A stretch of 64,000 bases of DNA. Source: VRUE01 sp963716735 (GTDB lineage: Bacteria; Actinomycetota; Thermoleophilia; Solirubrobacterales; 70-9). The first letter of the stretch is position 1. Every line of letters starts with the position of its first letter. Location of the stretch: NCBI GenBank assembly GCA_963716735.1, contig OY970321.1:1116001-1180000 (forward strand). Reading direction: 5' to 3'. The translations under genes and the position numbers were made by a program. Shown one piece after another: positions 49,256 to 57,512 of this stretch. The notes beneath the pieces are model-generated. The model was not told where the DNA came from. It worked only from the letters and a program-made list of their open reading frames with translations, and searched no databases.

Positions 49256-50653
49256 TCATGCATTGGCCACCGAGAGCAGGTAAAGGCCGAAACAGGTGAA
49301 GGCGACCATCACCGCCAGCATCCAGTACTGCGAGCGAGCGGCCTGGCGGTAATCGCCCCAGTAGGCAGTGGCGCGGTCGTGGGCGAGGGTGAGCCCGATC
49401 ACGTGCCCGACGACCAGAGCACCGACCTGCACGTACCAGATCGCGTTGGCGCCGAGCAGCTGGAAATCGATGCCCGACGACGCGGTGCCGAAGAGGTCCG
49501 TGGTGCCGGTTCCAAGGGGGTCGGAGAGCAGGTAGGTGAACTGAGCCTGCTCCTGGAAGACGAAGAGGCTGAAGTAGTGGGCGACCAGGTAGGCAAAGGC
49601 GATCGGAATCAGGGTGTGGGCAAAGCCGCTGCGTAATTTCTTGAACGACGGCGCACCGGGAACGCCCGCCATCCCCCGCACCCCGACCAGGTAGACGGCG
49701 GCGACGCCGGCGAAGCAGAGCCCGACGAAGATCGTGTCGGTCAGCCGCAGGGCGGAGGTGAGGCCGAGGCCGGCGTCGACCAGACGGTCGAAGGTGCTTT
49801 CGAGCGCGCCCTTGAACGCCCCCTCCTGGGCGCCATCGAAGCAGGTGGTCGCGATCGAGGCGATCACGACGCCAACCGAGCCGGGCACGGTCGCCCACGT
49901 GGTGGCAGCGGAGAGGGGGCGGCGCAGGCCGAGCCGGCCGTCCTTGACGCCAAAGCAGCCGAGCGTCCCGAACATGCCAAAGTAGACCGAGAAGACCTCC
50001 CCGGTACGACACCACTGCTCGACCCCGAAGAGGGCCATCATCGTCAGCGTGTAGCCGGTGTAGACGAGGGCGGCGACCGCCGCGGCATGAGGGTCCAGCC
50101 CTACCGCGACTCCGCCGCTGGCGCCGTAGACGATCTCCAGCCAGACGACGGCGATCAGGCCGATCGCGGCGGGCCAGCGCCCGAGCTTCTCCGGGTAGCG
50201 CAGATGAGCCGGGCGCTGGCCGGCAAGCGCGGTAAACCCTCCTCCCACCGCCCGCCCGATCGCCCGCCAGGGGTTGAAGGGGCGGAAGACGTCGCCGAGG
50301 AAGACGCTGAACAGGGGAAAGCCGAGCCAGGCCGTGACGTAGATGAAGGTCAGGGCAAAGTTTCTGTCCGGCGCTTCGGTCCCATCTATCCCGGCGTATA
50401 TCGCCAACCCGAGCAGGAAGACCCCGACGATCCCGTAGAGGCCCTGCGCCGGCAGGCTGACCAGGGCCCGCGAGAGCCCCGCCCCGAGAGGACGCCAACG
50501 GTCCTTCTCGAAGCGGGGCGTCCGCCAGCCGACCGACAGCGCGAAGAAGGAGACGATCAGGACGATCGACGCCGCCCAGGCGAACAACCATGCCGGAACC
50601 GGCAGATCCTCGCGCGCTACCAGCGCGTGGGCGAGCGGGAGGAAGAAGCTCAC
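49256..50653 (-). CDS. multipass membrane protein resembling the fenitrothion-hydrolase group
   Basis: 465 residues, about 12-13 membrane segments (LFAWAASIVLIVSFFALSVG, LTFIYVTAWLGFPLFSVFLG, YWMLAVMVAFTCFGLYLLSV). The N-terminal SVGWRTPRFEKDRWRP and VFRPFNPWRAIGR segments recall actinobacterial proteins annotated as fenitrothion hydrolase; no hydrolytic motif is visible and I would not infer pesticide turnover. GTG start overlaps the stop of the cupredoxin-like gene (GTGA), implying a shared task. Confidence 0.65.
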   Translation of the reverse strand: MSFFLPLAHALVAREDLPVPAWLFAWAASIVLIVSFFALSVGWRTPRFEKDRWRPLGAGLSRALVSLPAQGLYGIVGVFLLGLAIYAGIDGTEAPDRNFALTFIYVTAWLGFPLFSVFLGDVFRPFNPWRAIGRAVGGGFTALAGQRPAHLRYPEKLGRWPAAIGLIAVVWLEIVYGASGGVAVGLDPHAAAVAALVYTGYTLTMMALFGVEQWCRTGEVFSVYFGMFGTLGCFGVKDGRLGLRRPLSAATTWATVPGSVGVVIASIATTCFDGAQEGAFKGALESTFDRLVDAGLGLTSALRLTDTIFVGLCFAGVAAVYLVGVRGMAGVPGAPSFKKLRSGFAHTLIPIAFAYLVAHYFSLFVFQEQAQFTYLLSDPLGTGTTDLFGTASSGIDFQLLGANAIWYVQVGALVVGHVIGLTLAHDRATAYWGDYRQAARSQYWMLAVMVAFTCFGLYLLSVANA

Positions 50654-51021
50654 GGATTCACGGTGAGTTCGAGTATCTGCTCCTTGCGACCCTCCAGCTC
50701 CGCCTCGAACACGCCTTCGATCGTGGCCGGGAAGTCGAAGCTGACCGAACCGCCCGCCTTGACGTCCTCCATGATGTCGTAGCCGTGCATGTGGATCTCG
50801 TCGCTGACGTCGGAGTCCACCTTGAAGCGGACCCGCTCCCCCTTGTCGTAAGTCAGCTGAGCGATTCCACCGACGGGCTTGCCGTTCTTGATGACGATCG
50901 TGGTGACACCCTTCGTCGTACTCGTGTCGCTGCTGTCGTTGTCCTCGAGGACGATGAGCAGGACGATCGCCACGACGACGAACGCGCCGGCGGCCACTGC
51001 TCTTACGGTATTCGAGTTCAT
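50650..51021 (-). CDS. membrane-anchored cupredoxin-like protein
   Basis: 123 residues from the ATG at 51021. N-terminal anchor (VRAVAAGAFVVVAIVLLIVL), then a beta-sandwich with DVSDEIHMHGYDIMEDV and SFDFPATIEGVFEAEL. The HMHGYD segment and the final Glu/Leu strand resemble EfeO/cupredoxin domains that bind copper or iron, but the full Cys-His-Met copper set is absent. Co-translated with the membrane protein downstream. Confidence 0.75.
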   Translation of the reverse strand: MNSNTVRAVAAGAFVVVAIVLLIVLEDNDSSDTSTTKGVTTIVIKNGKPVGGIAQLTYDKGERVRFKVDSDVSDEIHMHGYDIMEDVKAGGSVSFDFPATIEGVFEAELEGRKEQILELTVNP

Positions 51022-51113
51022 GCTCGCTCCTTGGCTGGTGACGTGGGATCCACCCACGTCAGAGTTATGCCCGCGACGTGAGGACGCGGGCCGAAAACGC
51101 TGGGCTGGGTCAG

Positions 51114-51356
51114 CTAGGCAGCGAGAGGGGGTGGGCGCTGGGCGAGCCCGAAAGCGATCAGAAGGCCGCCGTGTGCGGCACGCGAAGCCGGCGGTTGCGG
51201 CCGGCGCGAGTTACGCGCCGCTGCGGCCTTGCGCCGAGCCCGCGAGGCGATCCGCCCGGCAAGCCGCAGCGCCGCATCGCAGCCCGGGTAGCGCCCGAGC
51301 AGCAGCGCGACGAGCAGCAGTAAAAGCGGAACGGCCGCGACGGCGAACTCGATCAT
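51114..51356 (-). CDS. small single-helix membrane protein, unknown function
   Basis: 80 residues: N-terminal hydrophobic helix IEFAVAAVPLLLLLVALLLG followed by an Arg/Pro-rich cytoplasmic tail ending GGLLIAFGLAQRPPPLAA. Not a recognised family. Same strand as, and 92 bases upstream of, the cupredoxin-like gene. The amino-acid composition is skewed and could be a chance frame, but the ordered helix-tail layout argues for a gene. Confidence 0.5.
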   Translation of the reverse strand: MIEFAVAAVPLLLLLVALLLGRYPGCDAALRLAGRIASRARRKAAAARNSRRPQPPASRAAHGGLLIAFGLAQRPPPLAA

Positions 51357-51409
51357 CGCCCGAAGAAGCTAGCGCATGACCTCAAGGCCGGATAAGTTCC
51401 GGCGCCGCC

Positions 51410-52219
51410 ATGCGTCCTGAGCGAGAAAACATCGCAGCCCCTGACCTGCCCGAGGGGATCGAGTGGATCGGCGACGCGCCGCGCTCGATGCCGGTTGCGA
51501 CCGCGGGCGGGCCGGTGCTCGTCCACTTTCTCGACTTCGCCCAGCTCAACAGCGTCCGCACGCTGCCCTACGTCTCGGAGTGGGCACGCCGCTATGCATC
51601 GCACAGCCTGACGACGATCGGCGTGCAGGCGCCGCGCTTTCCCTTCGGCGCCGAGCGTGCCGCAGTCGCTGCCGGACTGGAGAACCTCGGGGTCGAGTTC
51701 CCGGTCGCGATCGACGCCGACCGTCGCCTCTGGCATGCCTACGGCTGCGAAGGCTGGCCCAGCCTCTTCCTCTGGAAGCTGGGCGGAGCGCTCTCATGGT
51801 TCCACTTCGGCGAAGGCGAATACCTCGCGACCGAGGAAGCGATCCAGGCCGAGCTACGCGAGCAGGACGCGCTGCGGGCGTTGCCGGAGCCGATGGAACC
51901 CCTGCGGTCGACCGACTCGCCCGGCGCGAAGGTGATCCCCCCCACGCCCGAGCTCTTCCCCAGCGGATCGTGGGAGGAGCCCTGGGAAGGCGCCAAGCTG
52001 GAGGTTCCCTACGAAGCCGGTGGGGCCTACGCGACGGTCGAGGGCAGCGGCGAGATCTCCATTGCCACCGACGGCAACTCGGCGACTCAGATCGAGATCG
52101 ACGGCCCCAGCCTGTACAAGCTCACGGACCACCTTCAACACGAGCAGCACACAATCTCGCTCCATCCCTCTCGGGGCCTCCGCATCTGGTCCCTCAGCTT
52201 CGCGGCCGGCGTCCCGTAG
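51410..52219 (+). CDS. thioredoxin-fold protein lacking the CXXC motif
   Basis: 269 residues. VLVHFLDFAQLNSVRTLPYV occupies the position of the thioredoxin active-site strand and helix, but without cysteines; ERAAVAAGLENLGVEFPVAI, WPSLFLWKLGGALSWFHFGE complete a TlpA/DipZ-like fold. The C-terminal part (residues 180-269) is a separate beta domain similar to the C-terminal domain of DipZ-type proteins. No signal peptide. Probably a non-redox or binding variant. Confidence 0.75.
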   Translation: MRPERENIAAPDLPEGIEWIGDAPRSMPVATAGGPVLVHFLDFAQLNSVRTLPYVSEWARRYASHSLTTIGVQAPRFPFGAERAAVAAGLENLGVEFPVAIDADRRLWHAYGCEGWPSLFLWKLGGALSWFHFGEGEYLATEEAIQAELREQDALRALPEPMEPLRSTDSPGAKVIPPTPELFPSGSWEEPWEGAKLEVPYEAGGAYATVEGSGEISIATDGNSATQIEIDGPSLYKLTDHLQHEQHTISLHPSRGLRIWSLSFAAGVP

Positions 52220-52242
52220 AGGGCGGGGGCGCTCCCCGCCCT

Positions 52243-53205
52243 CTACGCCACAGTCGCTTCGCGAATCTTTTTCGGCAGCATGAAGCGCACGTCCTCGTGG
52301 ACGGTGCGCAGCTCGGAGACGTCTTCGGCGCCACGCTCGCGGAAGAGCTCGACCAGGCTCGCGACCAACTCCTCGGGCGCGCTCGCGCCGGAGGTGATCC
52401 CGACCGTCTCCACCCCGTCGAGCCACTCCTCCTGCACCTGGGTGTGGTTGTCGATCAGGTGGGAGGCGGCGCCGTGCTCGCGCGCCACCTCGACCAGGCG
52501 ATTGGAGTTGGACGAGTTGGTCGAGCCGATCACCAGCACCAGCTCGCACTCGCGGGCAAGCTGCTTGACGGCGATCTGACGGTTGGTGGTCGCGTAACAG
52601 ATGTCGTCGGTTTTGGAGCTGACGATCGCCGGGAACTTGGCCCGCAGCGCGGCGATGATCTCCGCGGTCTCGTCGACCGAGAGCGTGGTCTGGGTGATGA
52701 AGGCGACCCGCTCGGGATCGGGAACCTCCAGGCCGTCGACCTCCTCGACCGTCTGCACGAGAACGATGCTGTCGGGCGCCTCGCCGGTGGTCCCTTCCAC
52801 CTCCTCGTGGCCCTCGTGGCCGATCATCACGATCGTGTAGCCGTCGGCGGCGAAGCGCCGCGCCGATACGTGGACCTTGGTGACCAGGGGGCAGGTGGCG
52901 TCGATCGTTCGCAGCTGCCTCGCCGCGGCGTTCTCGTGCACGGCCGGGGCGACACCGTGAGCGGAGAAGACGACCATCTCGCCCTCGGGGACCTCGGTCT
53001 CCTCTTCGACGAAGATCGCACCGCGCTTGGAGAGTTCCTCGACCACGTGCTTGTTGTGGACGATCTCCTTGCGGACGTAGACGGGGGCACCGTAGTGCTC
53101 GAGCGCGCGCTCGACGGTCTGCACGGCGCGGTCGACGCCGGCGCAGTAACCGCGCGGGGCGGCGAGCAGGACGCGCTTGGGCGCCGCGGTTGCGGTGGTG
53201 GGCAT
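52243..53205 (-). CDS. ispH: 4-hydroxy-3-methylbut-2-enyl diphosphate reductase
   Basis: 320 residues. [4Fe-4S] ligands: cysteine in APRGYCAGVDRAV, TIDATCPLVTKVH and DDICYATTNRQ; substrate residues VFSAHGVAP and TTNRQ, SSNSNRLVE. Last step of the MEP isoprenoid pathway, making IPP and DMAPP. ATG start. An Fe-S enzyme, but not obviously under the motif shared by the suf units. Confidence 0.97.
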   Translation of the reverse strand: MPTTATAAPKRVLLAAPRGYCAGVDRAVQTVERALEHYGAPVYVRKEIVHNKHVVEELSKRGAIFVEEETEVPEGEMVVFSAHGVAPAVHENAAARQLRTIDATCPLVTKVHVSARRFAADGYTIVMIGHEGHEEVEGTTGEAPDSIVLVQTVEEVDGLEVPDPERVAFITQTTLSVDETAEIIAALRAKFPAIVSSKTDDICYATTNRQIAVKQLARECELVLVIGSTNSSNSNRLVEVAREHGAASHLIDNHTQVQEEWLDGVETVGITSGASAPEELVASLVELFRERGAEDVSELRTVHEDVRFMLPKKIREATVA

Positions 53206-53285
53206 TGCCCCAGGGTACCGGTGGCGGAATTGCGACCGGCCTTGCCGGGCTTGGGCCGGGGAGGCGTCGCAGCTAGCCTTGCAGG

Positions 53286-54701
53286 ATGCGCACCAGCGGA
53301 GACCACCTCGAGCGCCTCAGCTCGACCGATGCCTCGTTCCTCACCAACGAGACCTCGTCCAGCCACATGCACATCGGCGGCATCCTGATCTTCGAGGGGC
53401 CGCCGCCGAAGTACGTCGACCTGGTCGAGCACGTGCGCGGCAAGCTGGACCAGGTTCCCCGCTTCCGCCAGCGCCTCGTCGTACCACCGCTGGAGGCCGG
53501 ACGGCCGCTCTGGGCGGACGACGTCAACTTCAACCTCAGCTACCACATCCGCCACACGGCGCTGCCCGATCCGGGCGGCGAGGCACAGCTGAAGCGGCTG
53601 GCCGCGCGCGTCTTCTCGCAGCAGCTCGATCGCTCCAAGCCGCTCTGGGAGATGTGGCTGGTGCAGGGCCTGGAGCGTGACCGCTTCGCCCTGCTGACCA
53701 AGACCCACCACGCCGCCGTCGACGGGATCGCCGGGGTCGACATCGGGACGGTGCTCTTCGACCTCGAGCCGATACCGGAGCCGGCGCCGGTTCACGACGG
53801 CTGGCAACCCCAGGCCTCGCCGGGCACCACCGACCTGATCGCCCGCGGCGCCACCGAGCTGGCCGTCGCCCCGCTGAAGCTGGCCGAGCGCGCGGCCGAG
53901 GTCGTGCGCCATCCCGAGAGCGCCGCCCGGCGCGTGGTCGAGGCGCTGGAGGCTGTCGGCGAGGTCGCCGGAGCCTTCGCCGACCCCGCTCCCGACGTAC
54001 CGCTCAACCGCGAGATCGGGCCGCACCGCCGCTTCACCTGGGCCCGCTCGGAGCTGGCGACCTTCAAACAGATCAAGGACACGCTGGGCGGGACGGTCAA
54101 CGACGTCGTGCTCGCGGTCGTCACCGGCGCCGTGCGCAAATGGCTGCACTCACGCGGCATCCGCACCGAGGGGCTCGAGCTGCGTGCCCTGGTGCCGGTC
54201 TCGATCCGCAGCGCCGACGAGCGCGGTGAGCTGGGCAACAAACTCGCGGCGATGCGCGGACCCCTGCCGGTTTACGTCGAGGATCCGGCGCGGCGACTGC
54301 GCGTGGTCAGCGAGCAGATGGAGGGGCTGAAGCGCTCCAAGCAGGCACTCGGCGCCGAAGTGATCTCCCGCTTCAACGACTTCGCCCCGCCGACGCTGCT
54401 CGCGCAGGCGGCGCGGATCAACTTCTCCACCCGGCTCTTCAACATGATCGTCACCAACGTCCCCGGCCCGCAGATGCCGCTCTACGTGCTCGGCCGCAAG
54501 TTGGAAGAGGTCTTCCCGGTCGCCTTCCTACCCCAGAACCACGCCCTCGCGGTGGCGATCATGAGCTACAACGGCCGCGTCTGCTTCGGCCTGCTCGCCG
54601 ACTACGACTCGATGGAGGACGTCGAAATCATCGCCGAGGGCATCGACGAGTCGCTGGACGAGCTGAAGGAAGCCGCGGCAGCAGCGGCCGCCCCCGCCTG
54701 A
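53286..54701 (+). CDS. wax ester synthase / diacylglycerol acyltransferase (WS/DGAT)
   Basis: 471 residues. Active-site HHAAVDG (HHxxxDG) in LTKTHHAAVDGIAG, N-terminal SSTDASFLTNETSSSHMHIG, and C-terminal NMIVTNVPGPQMPLYVLGRK. Makes triacylglycerol or wax esters from acyl-CoA, typical of storage in Actinobacteria. ATG 80 bases from ispH; followed two bases later by the FxsA gene. Confidence 0.95.
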   Translation: MRTSGDHLERLSSTDASFLTNETSSSHMHIGGILIFEGPPPKYVDLVEHVRGKLDQVPRFRQRLVVPPLEAGRPLWADDVNFNLSYHIRHTALPDPGGEAQLKRLAARVFSQQLDRSKPLWEMWLVQGLERDRFALLTKTHHAAVDGIAGVDIGTVLFDLEPIPEPAPVHDGWQPQASPGTTDLIARGATELAVAPLKLAERAAEVVRHPESAARRVVEALEAVGEVAGAFADPAPDVPLNREIGPHRRFTWARSELATFKQIKDTLGGTVNDVVLAVVTGAVRKWLHSRGIRTEGLELRALVPVSIRSADERGELGNKLAAMRGPLPVYVEDPARRLRVVSEQMEGLKRSKQALGAEVISRFNDFAPPTLLAQAARINFSTRLFNMIVTNVPGPQMPLYVLGRKLEEVFPVAFLPQNHALAVAIMSYNGRVCFGLLADYDSMEDVEIIAEGIDESLDELKEAAAAAAAPA

Positions 54702-54703
54702 CC

Positions 54704-55189
54704 GTGGGCCTTCTCCTCGTCCTCGTCTTCATCGTCGTCCCGATCGTCGAGCTGTACGTGATCATCCAGGTCGGTGGGCTGATCGGGGTCTGGCCGACCC
54801 TGGCGTTGCTTTTCGCCGACGCCGTGCTCGGCTCGCTGCTGCTGCGCCACCAGGGCCGTGGCGCCTGGCGACGCTTCAACCAGGCCCTCGCCGAGCGGCG
54901 CTTCCCCGGCCGCGAGGTCGCCGACGGCCTGATGATCGCGGTAGGCGGCACCCTGCTGCTGACCCCGGGCTTCATCACCGACATCTTCGGCGTGCTGCTC
55001 TTGCTCCCACCGACCCGGGCGATCGCCCGCCGCCTCATGCGCGGCTACGCCGCCCGCCGCTTCGTCGTGGTCGGCGTCGCCGGCGCCCGCGGCGGCCCGA
55101 CCCCCCCGCACGACTCAGCCGACCGTCCCTACGACTTCGACGGGACCGCCGAGGAGATCGACGGCGAGGATCCGCAGCTACCGCGCTGA
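54704..55189 (+). CDS. FxsA-family membrane protein
   Basis: 161 residues, GTG start. Three hydrophobic segments (GLLLVLVFIVVPIVELYVII, LIGVWPTLALLFADAVLGSL, TLLLTPGFITDIFGVLLLLP) with the conserved ELYVII and TPGFITDIFG of FxsA. Cytoplasmic-membrane proteins linked to phage exclusion effects in E. coli; the native role is unknown. Confidence 0.92.
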   Translation: MGLLLVLVFIVVPIVELYVIIQVGGLIGVWPTLALLFADAVLGSLLLRHQGRGAWRRFNQALAERRFPGREVADGLMIAVGGTLLLTPGFITDIFGVLLLLPPTRAIARRLMRGYAARRFVVVGVAGARGGPTPPHDSADRPYDFDGTAEEIDGEDPQLPR

Positions 55190-55242
55190 CAAGCAAGCCC
55201 CCCGGTCAATACACGGCACCTCACGCGCCGTACGACGACAAC

Positions 55243-55461
55243 TCAGTCGATGCGACGCGGCACAAGCGAGCGCGGGGTGCGAGCACGTGGAAGCATTGGC
55301 AGCCGATCTGCGTAGTAGCCCAGAGCCGCGCCGCCCGCGACGGCGACCAAGCCGAGAGTCGCCGCGGCGATGCCAGCGCCGGCATCCGCGCCGTTCAGGA
55401 GCAGCACAACGCCGACAACCAACGCAGTCGGAAGAGCAAATAGGGCAATTCGGATAGCCAT
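55243..55461 (-). CDS. small membrane protein, unknown function
   Basis: 72 residues from the ATG at 55461: MAIRIALFALPTALVVGVVL, then GIAAATLGLVAVAGGAALGY, two helices and a basic tail (RARTPRSLVPRR). 14 bases after the next small membrane gene, on the same strand. Not a known family. Confidence 0.6.
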   Translation of the reverse strand: MAIRIALFALPTALVVGVVLLLNGADAGAGIAAATLGLVAVAGGAALGYYADRLPMLPRARTPRSLVPRRID

Positions 55462-55475
55462 TGAGCCAGTGTAGA

Positions 55476-55691
55476 TCACGTCAAGGAGTCGGTCACGAGG
55501 ACGATAATGCCGAGGGCGAAGCCAAGGAAGAAGCCGGTGGCGGTTGCACGCTCGACCTCCGGTTTCGAACGACCGGCGAGGATGGCGGCGTAGTGCGCAC
55601 CGCCACCAAAGAGGCCAGTGAAGCCGACCAAGGCAGCGATGGCACCGGAAAGCGCGTCGGTGAAGATGCCGCCAAATGGGAGCCCGATCAC
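55476..55691 (-). CDS. small membrane protein, unknown function
   Basis: 71 residues, GTG start: FTDALSGAIAALVGFTGLFG and ATATGFFLGFALGIIVLVTD, two membrane helices separated by a charged loop (GRSKPEVERA). Forms a pair with 55243-55461. No ribosome site stands out, and the region has a less GC-biased third position than the core genes. Confidence 0.55.
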   Translation of the reverse strand: MIGLPFGGIFTDALSGAIAALVGFTGLFGGGAHYAAILAGRSKPEVERATATGFFLGFALGIIVLVTDSLT

Positions 55692-55803
55692 AGTTCATCG
55701 AGATTACTCTCAGCCGCAGACAGAACCTTTCTGCTGAAACGATGCGTCTAAACTCAGAGAAGTGTTTGTCTAGGCCCTGCGCCGGTACGATCCACCGCTC
55801 GTC

Positions 55804-56313
55804 ATGGCGATTCGCATTGGCTCGCGCCGCGTTAGAACGCCCTCGGGCATCGAGTGGCAAGTTGGACGCCGCTGGACCTCACGCGGGCTCCCACGATGGC
55901 GTTCGCGCGCCGGCACGGATTCCGATCTGGCTCTGGAAGGTGTGTCCGTCGTCGACGTCGGGGGATTCGACGACAGCCCATGGGCATTGCTCGCCAGCAT
56001 CCTCGTAGGAATCGTCTTGGTTCTCATCCTGATCCCCTTACTCCTGTTCGGAATCGAGCTGATGCTGGCCGGCCTGCTCGTGGCCGGAGGCATCGTTGCC
56101 CGCGCGGCGCTCGGCCGCCCCTGGATTGTCCAGGCCACTCCGAGCGGGAATCCCTCGGGCATCCTCAGCTGGGAAATCAAGGGGTGGCGACGATCGGCGC
56201 GACTGATCGAGGACGTCGCAGCAGAACTCTCCGCTGGCCATACCCCATCGCCCGGAGCGTCACCGCTAGCCCATGCTTCTTCTGCCGTTCAGCGGGACGG
56301 ATCCAAGTTCTGA
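55804..56313 (+). CDS. membrane protein, unknown function
   Basis: 169 residues, soluble basic N-terminal 55 residues, two adjacent membrane helices (WALLASILVGIVLVLILIPL, LFGIELMLAGLLVAGGIVA), then a C-terminal domain with IVQATPSGNPSGILSWEIKG and RRSARLIEDVAAEL. Similar actinobacterial proteins exist without a function. ATG start, divergent from the small membrane genes. Confidence 0.65.
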   Translation: MAIRIGSRRVRTPSGIEWQVGRRWTSRGLPRWRSRAGTDSDLALEGVSVVDVGGFDDSPWALLASILVGIVLVLILIPLLLFGIELMLAGLLVAGGIVARAALGRPWIVQATPSGNPSGILSWEIKGWRRSARLIEDVAAELSAGHTPSPGASPLAHASSAVQRDGSKF

Positions 56314-56363
56314 AATTAGGCCGCTGTGCCAGCCGAATAGCAAGTCGCTCAGGGCAGCCTCAG

Positions 56364-56924
56364 CTAGAAGAACCCTCCGTCGTTCCCTGAGGTCCGGTAC
56401 AACAACTGGCCTGACCTGCTGAGAAGCGAAACTGACGAAGCGAAGCCAGTTGGAAGGTAGTACTGGACGAAGTAACGCGCGTTCTTCAACCAGACGACCC
56501 GCTTGCGCAACGAGGCAGGCACCGATTTCGGTCGTATCACCAGTCGTTTACCGCTGCTCAAGGTCACAACAATTTTCGCCACGTCGCCGGCCACCGACCC
56601 ACTGAAGACCCGGTATGAGCCGTCTTCCAGCAAATCGTCTGAGGCGTCGATGTTGAAGTCACGGGAGAGATGGCCCCCGGCCGGAATTCCCGTCCCCCAG
56701 CCCCAGCTCACCGCCTTCGGGAGGTTGAACTCCATGCCGAAAAGCCACTCGCGGCAGGTGCTGTTGCTGCCGATTGTCCCTTCAACGGTCCAGGTTTCGC
56801 CACTTGGACTTAAGCCGCTTGCAATCGGCACGCTGTGCCGCTTGATACAGCTTGCGGCGGCGGTAGGAACAAAAACCAGAAGCCCGACAATCGCCGTGAG
56901 GTTCAGCAAGTATCTCGCTCGCAC
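56364..56924 (-). CDS. secreted protein, unknown function
   Basis: 186 residues with a signal peptide (RARYLLNLTAIVGLLVFVPT, cleavage after AAAS). Two cysteines in the first half (SCIKRHS, STCREW), aromatic-rich WGWGTGIPAG, and a beta-rich remainder. No family recognised. Divergent from the secreted protein at 57045. Confidence 0.65.
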   Translation of the reverse strand: MRARYLLNLTAIVGLLVFVPTAAASCIKRHSVPIASGLSPSGETWTVEGTIGSNSTCREWLFGMEFNLPKAVSWGWGTGIPAGGHLSRDFNIDASDDLLEDGSYRVFSGSVAGDVAKIVVTLSSGKRLVIRPKSVPASLRKRVVWLKNARYFVQYYLPTGFASSVSLLSRSGQLLYRTSGNDGGFF

Positions 56925-57044
56925 CGACGGGATGCTACTCGGCCCGCATTCGAATACGCCCAGGTTGCCTCCGGGTACCGACCACTACCTGCAGCCATTG
57001 AACCTACTAGGGTCTCGTCGGTGAGGAGGACATTTCGTGGGGCA

Positions 57045-57512
57045 ATGAGGGCAGCAGCACAGGGGCGACCGCTGCTTGTAGGCGCAATAGCATTTATTTG
57101 GGGGCTGGCGCCTGCCTATGCGAGTGGCCAAAGCAATGCGTCCAGTCCGGAGCGAAAGGCGACGGCTATCACGGACGGTCGTCTTCGTCCCGGACACATC
57201 GAGACCGTTCAGGTCAAGGGCTTCCCCGGCAAGGGAAGAGTCGAAATCGCCTTCTTCCCCACCGCGATATGCGAAAACGCGTGTAGCGCAATCAGCCGAC
57301 AAGGCGGTAAGACGAACGCGCTCGGGGCGGGCAGGCTTCAGGCGCGCGTACCCGGAACCTTCATCGGACGGGACGGCAAGCACGTCTACTTTCGAGACGG
57401 CGAACGAATCGATCTGCAGGTTTTTTGGAACGGCGCCCATCGCACCTTCGACGTAGCCAGCACCAATCCAGACCCAATCTTTGTGCGTACTCATGAACAT
57501 CGGCATGGGTAA
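57045..57512 (+). CDS. secreted protein, unknown function
   Basis: 155 residues from the ATG at 57045; a GTG at 57021 would add VRRTFRGA. Signal peptide PLLVGAIAFIWGLAPAYASG. The mature part (HIETVQVKGFPGKGRVEIAF, CENACSAIS, DGERIDLQVFWNG) looks like a small beta-sandwich with one disulfide. Its stop overlaps the next gene by 20 bases, so the two are probably co-translated. Confidence 0.6.
   Translation: MRAAAQGRPLLVGAIAFIWGLAPAYASGQSNASSPERKATAITDGRLRPGHIETVQVKGFPGKGRVEIAFFPTAICENACSAISRQGGKTNALGAGRLQARVPGTFIGRDGKHVYFRDGERIDLQVFWNGAHRTFDVASTNPDPIFVRTHEHRHG

Noticed and set aside
52827..54149. 440-codon minus-strand frame crossing ispH and the acyltransferase
   Set aside because: Ends in an out-of-frame translation of ispH; both real genes have full active-site motifs.
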